Positions 1 through 5,581 of a stretch of 5,636 nucleotides of DNA are shown one piece after another; within the stretch, counting starts at the first letter, position 1; each line of letters begins with the position of its first letter. Under the pieces are notes generated by a model. The model worked only from the letters and a program-made list of their open reading frames with translations. It was not told the origin of the DNA and made no database searches. The stretch lies in contig CAZVAD010000143.1 in NCBI GenBank assembly GCA_964624645.1, forward strand, positions 1 to 5,636. Direction: 5' to 3'. A program made the position numbers and the translations under genes. This stretch comes from Mariniphaga sp964624645 (GTDB lineage: Bacteria > Bacteroidota > Bacteroidia > Bacteroidales > Prolixibacteraceae).

Positions 1-1
1 G

Positions 2-1105
2 GGACATACCCAGAGCCTGCACACCAACGCATTGGATGAGGCGATTGCCCTGCCCACCGACTTTTCTGCGCGAATTGCCCGCAACACCCAGCTGCACCTG
101 CAACTGGAAACGGAAATCTGCCGTTCGCTCGATCCCTGGGCCGGCTCCTATTATGTGGAATCGCTCACCCATGAGCTGGCACAAAGAGGCTGGGAACTCA
201 TTCAGGAGGTGGAAAAACTTGGCGGAATGGCAAAAGCCATTGAAACCGGTGTGCCGAAAATGCGTATCGAAGAAGCGGCAGCCCGTGCACAGGGAAAAAT
301 TGACAGCGGTTCCCAGACCATTGTGGGGCTGAATAAATATCGTCTTGAAAAAGAAGACCCCATTGATATTCTGGACATTGACAATACAGTGGTCAGGCAG
401 GCACAGATTGAACGGTTGCAAAAGCTTCGTGCCGGACGAAATGAAAGCGAAGTGCAGGCTGCGCTGGCAGCGCTCACCAAAGCCGCCGAAACAGGCGAAG
501 GAAATCTTCTGGAGCTCTCCATTGAAGCCGCAAAAAAACGGGCTTCACTTGGTGAAATTTCAGATGCATGTGAAAAAGTTGCAGGAAGATACAAAGCAGT
601 AATCAGAACTATTGAAGGCGTGTATAAATCAGAAGCAAAAGACAAATCGGAATTTCAGGAAGCGCAGGAGCTGGCTAAAAAGTTTGCAGAAATGGAAGGC
701 CGCCAGCCGCGCATCATGGTGGCAAAAATGGGACAGGACGGCCACGACCGCGGCGCCAAAGTGGTTGCCACCGGCTATGCTGACCTTGGGTTTGACGTTG
801 ACGTGGGCCCGCTGTTCCAGACTCCGGAGGAAGCAGCCAAACAGGCTGTGGAGAACGACGTGCACGTGTTGGGCGTTTCTTCTCTGGCAGCCGGCCACAA
901 AACCCTTGTCCCGGCAGTTATTGAAGAGCTGAAAAAACTTGGCCGCGATGACATCATGGTGATTGTGGGGGGAGTCATCCCGGCGCAGGACTACCAGTTT
1001 TTGTATGATGCCGGCGCTGTTGCCGTGTTTGGCCCGGGAACGAGTGTTGCCGCAGCCGGTAAAATGATTCTCGGAATTCTGATTGAAGCGTATAAGGGAA
1101 GTTAG
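2..1105 (+). CDS. scpA: Methylmalonyl-CoA mutase large (catalytic) subunit, C-terminal part; 5' end outside window
   Basis: This enzyme interconverts (R)-methylmalonyl-CoA and succinyl-CoA by an adenosylcobalamin radical rearrangement in the cytoplasm. In Bacteroidota it usually serves propionate formation or use. The frame is open from base 2, and the first residues (GHTQSLHTNALDEA) are a conserved interior stretch of the TIM-barrel domain, so the TTG at 32 is not a start. About 367 residues are visible, roughly the C-terminal half of a protein of about 710. ARIARNTQ and DPWAGSYYVE belong to the end of the barrel. A charged helical linker follows, and then the B12 domain from about base 700. 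That domain has DGHDRG (the DxHxxG motif; the His at 743-745 is the lower cobalt ligand), SSLAAGH near 878-898, a GG pair at 968-973 and GPGT near 1031-1042. All its key residues are intact. The substrate-binding N-terminal half lies upstream, and so may the small subunit (mutA). The alternative symbol is mutB. The family call is near certain; isobutyryl-CoA mutase-type relatives are less likely given the barrel motifs. Confidence 0.96.
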   Translation, partial: GHTQSLHTNALDEAIALPTDFSARIARNTQLHLQLETEICRSLDPWAGSYYVESLTHELAQRGWELIQEVEKLGGMAKAIETGVPKMRIEEAAARAQGKIDSGSQTIVGLNKYRLEKEDPIDILDIDNTVVRQAQIERLQKLRAGRNESEVQAALAALTKAAETGEGNLLELSIEAAKKRASLGEISDACEKVAGRYKAVIRTIEGVYKSEAKDKSEFQEAQELAKKFAEMEGRQPRIMVAKMGQDGHDRGAKVVATGYADLGFDVDVGPLFQTPEEAAKQAVENDVHVLGVSSLAAGHKTLVPAVIEELKKLGRDDIMVIVGGVIPAQDYQFLYDAGAVAVFGPGTSVAAAGKMILGILIEAYKGS

Positions 1106-1112
1106 TTTCGGG

Positions 1113-1124
1113 GCTGAATTCAGC
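1113..1124 (+). terminator. Short palindrome between convergent genes, possible weak terminator
   Basis: GCTGAATTCAGC is a perfect 12-base palindrome filling the 19-base gap between the mutase stop and the stop of the convergent pseudouridine synthase. As RNA it could fold as GCUG-AAUU-CAGC, extended by two G-U pairs, followed by UUAUUUCAUUUU on the + strand. The stem is short and the U tract is interrupted, so termination here is only a possibility. Confidence 0.25.
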
Positions 1125-2036
1125 TTATTTCATTTTCAGAAACTGAACTTCTTTTTGTGACAGGAATCTCCATTTTCCGCGGGGAACATTTTTCTTGGTA
1201 ATTCCTGCAAAAAAGACCCTGTCGAGTCTTTTCACCTTGTAGCCAAGGTGTTCAAAAATGCGGCGGACAATCCGGTTTCGCCCGGAATGGATTTCCAGGC
1301 CGATTTCCGACTTATTCCCTTCAACATAACTGATTGCATCTGCTGCAATGAAGCCATCTTCCAGTTCAATGCCTTCGGCAATTTTCAGCAGGTCATTTTT
1401 TGTGAGCGGTTTATCCAGGGTAACCTGATAAATCTTTTTCACATTGCGGCTTGGATGGGTCAGCCTGTCGGACAGTTCCCCGTCGTTGGTGAATAGCAGC
1501 ACGCCGGTTGTTGATTTGTCGAGCCGCCCCACGGGATAAATCCTTTCCGGACAGGCATTTTTCACCAGGTCGATGACCATCTGTTCGGCATACGGGTCGT
1601 CGGTTGTTGTAACATAATCCTTAGGTTTGTTTAAAACGAGATAAACCTTTTTTTCTGGAATCAATCTTTTTCCGTCGAAGCGTACATCGTCAGTCGTTTT
1701 TACTTTCACGCCCAGTTCGGTAACAACTTTTCCGTTCACCGTAACCAGTCCGGCAGAGATGTATTTGTCGGCATCCCTGCGCGAGCAGACGCCGGCATTG
1801 GCAATGAACCTGTTCAGGCGCATTTCTGAATCAACGGCCTTTTTTTGTGGCCTTTTGCGAACAACAGCCACATCTGCCTGTGAAGAGGGGCGTTCTCTTT
1901 TTTTGAGAACAATGACTTTTTTCCCGGCTGAAGGACGTCCCTGCGCCGGCTTCCCTTTTATTTTTTTTACTCCTTTTATCCCTTTTGCTCCGGTGCGACG
2001 GGCTTCTGCTCTGCCTTTACTGAAATTTCTGCTCAT
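1125..2036 (-). CDS. rRNA pseudouridine synthase, RsuA/RluB family, with basic N-terminal tail
   Basis: This enzyme converts a uridine in ribosomal RNA to pseudouridine. The closest family is RluB/RluE/RluF/RsuA; RluB modifies 23S rRNA near position 2605. Of 303 residues, 1-70 form a low-complexity Lys/Arg/Gly/Pro-rich tail. An S4 RNA-binding domain follows (about 72-118, MRLNRFIANAGVCSRRDADK). The catalytic domain has NKPKDYV at 136-142, GRLDKSTTG at 170-178 with the catalytic Asp at 173, KKIYQV at 200-205, and GRNRIVRRIFEHLG at 252-265. No catalytic element is missing. The ATG at 2034-2036 includes the tail. A second ATG at 1821-1823 (Met72) would start exactly at the S4 domain and give a protein of about 232 residues, the more usual family length, but tailed forms are common in Bacteroidota. 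There is no clear Shine-Dalgarno site at the upstream start. The gene is convergent with the mutase and divergent from the next gene. The exact rRNA target cannot be read from the sequence. Confidence 0.92.
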   Translation of the reverse strand: MSRNFSKGRAEARRTGAKGIKGVKKIKGKPAQGRPSAGKKVIVLKKRERPSSQADVAVVRKRPQKKAVDSEMRLNRFIANAGVCSRRDADKYISAGLVTVNGKVVTELGVKVKTTDDVRFDGKRLIPEKKVYLVLNKPKDYVTTTDDPYAEQMVIDLVKNACPERIYPVGRLDKSTTGVLLFTNDGELSDRLTHPSRNVKKIYQVTLDKPLTKNDLLKIAEGIELEDGFIAADAISYVEGNKSEIGLEIHSGRNRIVRRIFEHLGYKVKRLDRVFFAGITKKNVPRGKWRFLSQKEVQFLKMK

Positions 2037-2296
2037 AATCTGCGCTATTTTTCCACAAAGGTCGGAAAAATTTGTTCCGCTTTGGTTTATCTTTCAAATT
2101 ATATCAGAAAAGAAATTAATTGTTTGTCAAATGAATCAGAAATGTAAAAACAGAAGCTTATGCGGATATTCATTAAATGAAATTTTCAAACGGAGCAGAA
2201 ATTATTTTACCTGAACAGGGGCTTTAATTTTTCAAATGTAACAATAGCTCAGAATTCTTTACTTATTTTGAGGTTTTATATTTAAAAGGAATTATA
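2037..2296. other. AT-rich divergent intergenic region, 260 bases
   Basis: This spacer separates the divergent starts of the pseudouridine synthase (-) and the LolA-like gene (+), so promoters for both should lie here. I see no convincing RNA gene or coding region. On the - strand, TATAATTTG (bases 2103-2095) resembles both a -10 box and the Bacteroidota -7 element, but it has one base too many for TAnnTTTG. A TTTGACA lies upstream of it, and its spacing is longer than usual. On the + strand, TTATTTTG near 2264-2271 is one mismatch from TAnnTTTG and lies close to the start at 2297. Neither is strong enough to call as a promoter. Confidence 0.5.
2286..2290 (+). promoter_or_regulatory. Ribosome-binding-site-like AAGGA before the LolA-like gene
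   Basis: AAGGA ends six bases before the ATG at 2297-2299. It supports that start, which also gives a clean signal peptide. It stands out because the other genes in the window have no recognisable Shine-Dalgarno motif at a suitable distance. Confidence 0.5.
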
Positions 2297-3007
2297 ATGA
2301 AAAAAATAGCAGCTCTTCTGTTTTTAACAGCGCTTTTTGCAAGCGCTTATTCCCTGCATGCCCAGACACTTGATGATGTTTTGAACAGGCACTTTAAGGC
2401 AGTGGGACAGGAAAAACTAATGGAAAAACAAACTTTTCACATCAAAGCTGCTGTTCAGCAGATGGGTATGGAGCTTCCGATGGATATGAAAATGAAACGC
2501 CCCAACAAGTTCCGGATGGAAATGGAAATGCAGGGGCAGAAAATCATACAGACTTTCGATGGTGCCAAAGGGTGGGTGGTAGCTCCGTGGATCAGCGCCG
2601 AGCCGCAGGAATTATCCGGGCCTGAATTGGAGCAGGCAATGCAACAGGCCAATATCGACGGTGAATTATTTAACTACAAGGAAAAAGGTTTTACCGCAAC
2701 GCTGCTTGGCAAAGTCAATCTTGACGGCTCGCCGGCATTCAACATTAAATTTACCGGAGAAGACGGGAGCGCCAAAAATATTTATATTGATGCGGAAAGC
2801 TTCCTGATCAAAAAAATCAAGGCGAAAATTGAAGCGCAGGGACAGGAATTTGATGTTGAACAGAATTTCGTGGAATACAAGGATTTTGATGGTGTTGTGA
2901 TGCCCGTCAAAACGGAGACTGTTTCACCCATGGGCAAGGCAGCCATCCTTTTCAAGGAAATTAAATTTGACGAAAAGTTTGACGAATCCATTTTTTCAAA
3001 GCCGTAA
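2297..3007 (+). CDS. LolA/LppX-like periplasmic protein (outer membrane lipoprotein-sorting-like)
   Basis: This is an exported protein of 236 residues. Residues 1-22 are a signal peptide (MKK, a hydrophobic core, then SLHA before Gln23). There is no lipobox Cys, so the mature protein should be soluble in the periplasm. The body looks like the LolA/LppX half-barrel superfamily as found in Bacteroidota: KRPNKFRMEME at 67-77, FDGAKGWVVAP at 87-97, a YKEKGF turn at 127-132, GKVNLDGSPAFNIKF at 138-152, YIDAESFLIKK at 163-173, and a closing EYKDFDGVVMPVK at 193-205 with a final DESIFSKP. Members are thought to hold a hydrophobic ligand or lipid anchor in the barrel, but this is not true LolA and its ligand is unknown. 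Residues 56-78 hold eight methionines in an alternating pattern. It has its own upstream region, and 105 bases separate it from the next gene. The fold call is fairly confident; the function is not. Confidence 0.75.
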   Translation: MKKIAALLFLTALFASAYSLHAQTLDDVLNRHFKAVGQEKLMEKQTFHIKAAVQQMGMELPMDMKMKRPNKFRMEMEMQGQKIIQTFDGAKGWVVAPWISAEPQELSGPELEQAMQQANIDGELFNYKEKGFTATLLGKVNLDGSPAFNIKFTGEDGSAKNIYIDAESFLIKKIKAKIEAQGQEFDVEQNFVEYKDFDGVVMPVKTETVSPMGKAAILFKEIKFDEKFDESIFSKP

Positions 3008-3049
3008 AAATTTTGTGCGGGCAAAAGCATTCGGATTCAAACACGAACA

Positions 3050-3081
3050 TTTGACGGATTTTTGAAATTGGCAAAATTTTG
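3050..3081 (+). promoter_or_regulatory. Candidate Bacteroidota-type promoter overlapping a palindrome
   Basis: TTTG at 3050-3053 and AAATTTTG at 3074-3081 are separated by 20 bases. This resembles the Bacteroidota -33 TTTG and -7 TAnnTTTG arrangement with one mismatch in the -7 box. It would place the transcript start roughly 25 bases before the ATG at 3113. The -7 candidate lies inside the palindrome at 3065-3088, so a bound regulator could block it. In such AT-rich DNA this could be chance. Confidence 0.25.
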
Positions 3082-3088
3082 CCAATTT
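3065..3088. repeat. Perfect 24-base palindrome upstream of the unknown exported gene
   Basis: AAATTGGCAAAA at 3065-3076 is followed directly by its reverse complement TTTTGCCAATTT at 3077-3088. A G-U and a U-A pair could extend the RNA stem by one position each. It lies 57 bases after the stop of the LolA-like gene and 24 bases before the ATG at 3113. It could be a dimeric operator, or a weak terminator for the upstream gene: a stem of about 10 pairs with an AATT loop and a UUUUAU tail. The symmetry is certain; the role is inferred. Confidence 0.6.
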
Positions 3089-3112
3089 TATCGTCAAAAC
3101 AATTTCAAAAAA

Positions 3113-3823
3113 ATGAAACGGTTATTGCTTGTTTTGTTTGTCTCTCTTTTGTGTGCCGGATATGTTTTCAGTCAGATTCCCCAATCTTCAATGTATGAAG
3201 TCAAACGCGCCATTGATTTAATGAACCTGAACCGGGCGCACCGGGGCGATTTGAAATCGATGCTCACGGAAACTGACATTCAGGGTTCTCCGTATCTGAA
3301 TGACGAGTTCATCGAAGGCTCGGTTTATACCACGTCAAAAACCCGGTATGAGGGCGTTTCGCTTCGCTATAATATTTTCAACGACGATATTGAATTTCGT
3401 TCCGATGACGGGCAGGTAATGGTTTTAGCCGTGCCGGAGGTGATTGAAAAAGTGGAATTTGGGGACTATCAATTTGAATATATTTTCTATTTTGTATCAA
3501 ATAAAACGCGGCGCGGCTATTTTGCCCTTCTTGAAGAAGGAAAAGCTTCGTTGTATTTCCGTCCGCAGGTAAAATTTGAAGAAGCCAAAAAGCCTGCTGC
3601 ATATCAGGATGCGCAACCTGCTAAATTTTCAAAAAGGCCGGATACCTATTATATCCGGATTGACAGAGAGGCCGCCAGACCCGTGTCAAAACCAAAAGAT
3701 TTACTGGAAGTTTTTTCCAGACATAAAGATGAAGTTGCGGCTTTTATCAAAAAAAACAAAGTAAAAACGAACAATGTGGAATCATTAAAGGAGTTGGTTC
3801 AATTCTATAATTCATTGCAGTGA
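3113..3823 (+). CDS. Exported protein of unknown function
   Basis: I do not recognise a named family with a known role. The protein has 236 residues from the ATG at 3113. A TTG at 3062 in the same frame would add 17 residues, but these are encoded across the palindrome and would bury the signal peptide, so 3113 is preferred. Residues 1-20 are a signal peptide (MKRLLLVLFVSLLCAGYVFS, cut before Gln21). Cys14 is not in a good lipobox. The mature part is mixed alpha/beta: GSPYLNDEFIEGSVY at 58-72, LRYNIFNDDIEF at 84-95 and an aromatic strand FEYIFYFV at 121-128. The resemblance to uncharacterised secreted proteins of Bacteroidota is from memory, not a search. The C-terminal fifth is helical and Lys-rich (KPKDLLEVF to FIKKNK, 193-216), ending in LVQFYNSL. 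No catalytic motif is visible. Its stop codon touches the start of the RNA methyltransferase gene, so the two are probably one transcript. Confidence 0.8.
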   Translation: MKRLLLVLFVSLLCAGYVFSQIPQSSMYEVKRAIDLMNLNRAHRGDLKSMLTETDIQGSPYLNDEFIEGSVYTTSKTRYEGVSLRYNIFNDDIEFRSDDGQVMVLAVPEVIEKVEFGDYQFEYIFYFVSNKTRRGYFALLEEGKASLYFRPQVKFEEAKKPAAYQDAQPAKFSKRPDTYYIRIDREAARPVSKPKDLLEVFSRHKDEVAAFIKKNKVKTNNVESLKELVQFYNSLQ

Positions 3824-4522
3824 ATGTTAAAAAAATCCATGAATTTTACATTTATATTGGTTGAACCGGCTGTTCCAGAAAATATTGGCGCTGCGGCACG
3901 TGCCATAAAAACCATGGGATTCAAAAACCTCATTCTGGTAAATCCCTGTGAATACCTGAGTGGTTCCGCACGCTGGCTGGCTCATGCGTCTGAAGAAATT
4001 CTTGAAAATGCACGCATTTTTTCCACATTGCAGGAAGCCGTTCAGGGATTTGATTTTATTGTGGGCACATCGGCAAAAAAACGCAGCGTGAAAAATGATT
4101 ACCTGTCGGTGTCCAGACTGCCTGAATTGTTTAAATCCAAAGGGAACACGGTAAAAAAAGCAGCCATTGTTTTTGGCCGGGAAGAATCGGGGTTGCGAAA
4201 TGAAGAGCTGAAACTTTGTGATTTGGTGACTGTTGTTCCCATGAGAACCGTTTTTCCTTCGCTCAATCTGGCACAGGCTGTAATGCTTTATGCCTGGGAG
4301 CTTTCCAAAATAACCGAAAGCAGTATTTCACACCAGCCACTCAAAAGTGAAGAAAGTTTTCATTCGCTGGTGCAAAAAGTCCGTTCTATTCTGATTGAAA
4401 CTGGATTTGATGAGCAATCGGCCATATTTCCCCGTTTCCTTGAGCGGATTGCCTTTCTTGATGAAGGCGACATTCGCCTGCTTCACTCCTTTTGCAATAA
4501 ATTTTCCGAAAACAAAAAATAA
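3824..4522 (+). CDS. SpoU/TrmH-superfamily RNA 2'-O-methyltransferase, TrmJ/LasT (YjtD)-like
   Basis: This is a SAM-dependent methyltransferase with the deep-trefoil-knot SPOUT fold, expected to methylate a ribose 2'-OH in tRNA or rRNA as a dimer. All three motifs are present in 232 residues: PENIGAAARAIKTMGF at 18-33 (Asn20 and Arg26), VFGREESGLRNEEL at 116-129, and FPSLNLAQAV at 144-153. The C-terminal part (about 175-232) is helical and ends in a RLLHSF element. From memory, RWLAHAS, VPM and this C-terminal region resemble E. coli LasT/YjtD, whose substrate is not established, rather more than TrmJ, which makes Cm/Um32 in tRNA; both are group-mates. The ATG at 3824 directly follows the TGA of the previous gene (TGAATG). 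A second ATG at 3839 would remove five residues and fits the family N terminus equally well. Neither start has a Shine-Dalgarno motif at normal distance, which is consistent with translational coupling. Confidence 0.9.
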   Translation: MLKKSMNFTFILVEPAVPENIGAAARAIKTMGFKNLILVNPCEYLSGSARWLAHASEEILENARIFSTLQEAVQGFDFIVGTSAKKRSVKNDYLSVSRLPELFKSKGNTVKKAAIVFGREESGLRNEELKLCDLVTVVPMRTVFPSLNLAQAVMLYAWELSKITESSISHQPLKSEESFHSLVQKVRSILIETGFDEQSAIFPRFLERIAFLDEGDIRLLHSFCNKFSENKK

Positions 4523-4560
4523 TTTCTGTCAAATTCCCTCTCTTTCTAAGCTCTTGATAA

Positions 4561-4624
4561 ATAGACATAAGATTGATAGTAGCATGAAGCTCTTCTTAAT
4601 TTTAATCTTGCTACTTGTGTCTAT
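4561..4624. terminator. Imperfect inverted repeat between convergent genes, possible bidirectional terminator
   Basis: Two nested stems share this span. Bases 4561-4569 pair with 4616-4624 (nine pairs, one G-U), and 4578-4584 pair with 4609-4615 (AGTAGCA/TGCTACT, seven pairs). The left arm carries an 8-base bulge (4570-4577) and the loop is 24 bases. It lies after the stop of the RNA methyltransferase gene (4522) and before the end of the convergent peptidase gene (4639), where a bidirectional terminator or 3'-end stabiliser would be expected. No good U run follows on either strand, so the pairing is clear but the function is uncertain. Confidence 0.4.
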
Positions 4625-4638
4625 AAATTTAAAAGAAG

Positions 4639-5478
4639 TCATTGCAGCTTCAGCACCATCCCCACACGTAGCACCGATTTTTCATTCAGATTATTCAGCA
4701 TACAAAGCGTGTTGACAGATGTTCTGTAATATTTTGAGATTTTCCACAATGAATCTCCGTTTTTTACGGTGTATAATTTTTGATCAGACTGGCCTGACGA
4801 ATGGCTTGCGTACTGAACCGGCATTTTGGATTCCGGCTGGAGTTGCACCAGATGGCTGATGTTTCTGATTTCTTCGCGCACTTTTCCGTTTTCAAAATCA
4901 AAAACCAGTTCAGGGTCATAGGGTTTGTTTTCTTCCCTGATTTCAAAATGCAGATGGCTGGTGGTGGCTCTGCCCGTGCTTCCCGCCAACCCCACAGGCT
5001 GTCCTTTCACAACATTTTCACCCACTTTGACCAAAAAACCGGACAGGTGGGAATAGCTTGTTTCAAGATTATTCCCGTGATCAAGCGCCACCATATTCCC
5101 GTAACCATAGTGGTATTTTGCACGGGTTACTGTTCCGTAAAAAGCAGCATAAATAGTATCTCCTTTAGGCATTTTGATGTCGGTTCCGGTGTGCATTCTG
5201 TTGGAGCGGATGCCAAAGCGACTGATTACTTTTCCATCGGAAGGGATTTCAAACTGACTGAGCATCAGTCCAAGCGGGCTAATTCTCTCGTTCTTCCAGA
5301 AGTTTTCGCTTGAAAATTCCTCCATCAGTGCAGATGTGAGGTTAGAGTTGTATTCGTGCAGGGTAACCGGAGCCTGATATCCGGGAATCAAAATCAGGGA
5401 GTCGGTATTTACGTATTGTGCCGACAGGGTGTTTGCGGTTAAAAGTACAATGATTGCTCCTGTAATCAATCGAATCAT
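4639..5478 (-). CDS. Secreted M23 family zinc metallopeptidase with C-terminal LysM domain
   Basis: This is a predicted peptidoglycan endopeptidase acting in the periplasm. Of 279 residues, 1-20 are a signal peptide (MIRLITGAIIVLLTANTLSA before Gln21). A short N-terminal region follows (about 21-78), then the M23/LytM-type domain (about 79-195). Its catalytic set is complete: HTGTD at 96-100 gives zinc ligands His96 and Asp100, SYSH gives His144, and HLHFE at 175-179 gives His175 and the third zinc ligand His177. An active hydrolase is therefore expected, unlike the degenerate EnvC/NlpD activators. A linker (about 200-233) leads to one LysM domain (235-279, YTVKNGDSLWKISKYY through VGMVLKL), which binds glycan chains and ends at the stop. 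Having the LysM after rather than before the peptidase domain is a known but less common order. The ATG at 5476-5478 has no Shine-Dalgarno but is preceded by an A/T-rich stretch and gives a clean signal peptide. It is convergent with the RNA methyltransferase gene. The cleaved peptide bond cannot be predicted. Confidence 0.94.
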   Translation of the reverse strand: MIRLITGAIIVLLTANTLSAQYVNTDSLILIPGYQAPVTLHEYNSNLTSALMEEFSSENFWKNERISPLGLMLSQFEIPSDGKVISRFGIRSNRMHTGTDIKMPKGDTIYAAFYGTVTRAKYHYGYGNMVALDHGNNLETSYSHLSGFLVKVGENVVKGQPVGLAGSTGRATTSHLHFEIREENKPYDPELVFDFENGKVREEIRNISHLVQLQPESKMPVQYASHSSGQSDQKLYTVKNGDSLWKISKYYRTSVNTLCMLNNLNEKSVLRVGMVLKLQ

Positions 5479-5513
5479 AAATGAAATAAAAATTGGTGTT
5501 TTATGATTGACGG

Positions 5514-5554
5514 CTTTGCGTAGAGCAGATTTCGTAACAGCGCTCCGTGCAAAG
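5514..5554 (-). repeat. Imperfect hairpin in the probable 5' leader of the peptidase gene
   Basis: CTTTGC at 5514-5519 pairs with GCAAAG at 5549-5554, and GAGC at 5523-5526 pairs with GCTC at 5542-5545. The three positions between are two wobble pairs (on the + strand reading) and one A-C mismatch. The loop is 15 bases. If transcription starts near 5557 this hairpin sits in the untranslated leader, 35 bases or more before the ATG, and is more GC-rich than its surroundings. A regulatory role is speculative, and no known riboswitch class is recognised. Confidence 0.3.
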
Positions 5555-5563
5555 ACGACGCGT

Positions 5564-5571
5564 CAAATATA
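5564..5571 (-). promoter_or_regulatory. Candidate Bacteroidota -7 promoter element for the peptidase gene
   Basis: Read on the - strand this is TATATTTG, an exact match to TAnnTTTG, the -7 element used by the Bacteroidota primary sigma factor. It lies about 85 bases upstream of the peptidase ATG, just after the stop codon of the preceding - strand frame. The nearest upstream TTG is about 24 bases away, further than the usual 19-21, so the -33 box is weak or missing. Confidence 0.35.
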
Positions 5572-5581
5572 TCAAAAATCT

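Noticed and set aside
202..645. 147-residue open frame on the - strand opposite the mutase
   Set aside because: The + strand frame encodes strongly conserved mutase sequence here. The - strand translation is Ser/Ala-rich with no motif, as expected for an antisense shadow.
1759..2214. 151-residue + strand open frame over the pseudouridine synthase start and the spacer
   Set aside because: It is antisense to the S4 domain and the basic tail. Its Phe-rich sequence is simply the complement of the Lys-rich tail codons.
3062..3112. Upstream TTG start for the unknown exported protein
   Set aside because: It would translate through the 24-base palindrome and place 17 extra residues before a clean signal peptide. 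The ATG at 3113 is the better start.
4395..4715. 106-residue + strand open frame spanning the end of the methyltransferase gene
   Set aside because: Its first part overlaps the conserved C-terminal region of the methyltransferase in another frame. Only the small sub-ORF from 4584 was worth noting.
4801..5313. 170-residue + strand open frame opposite the M23 peptidase
   Set aside because: The - strand carries the full M23 catalytic set, and the + strand translation has no recognisable domain.
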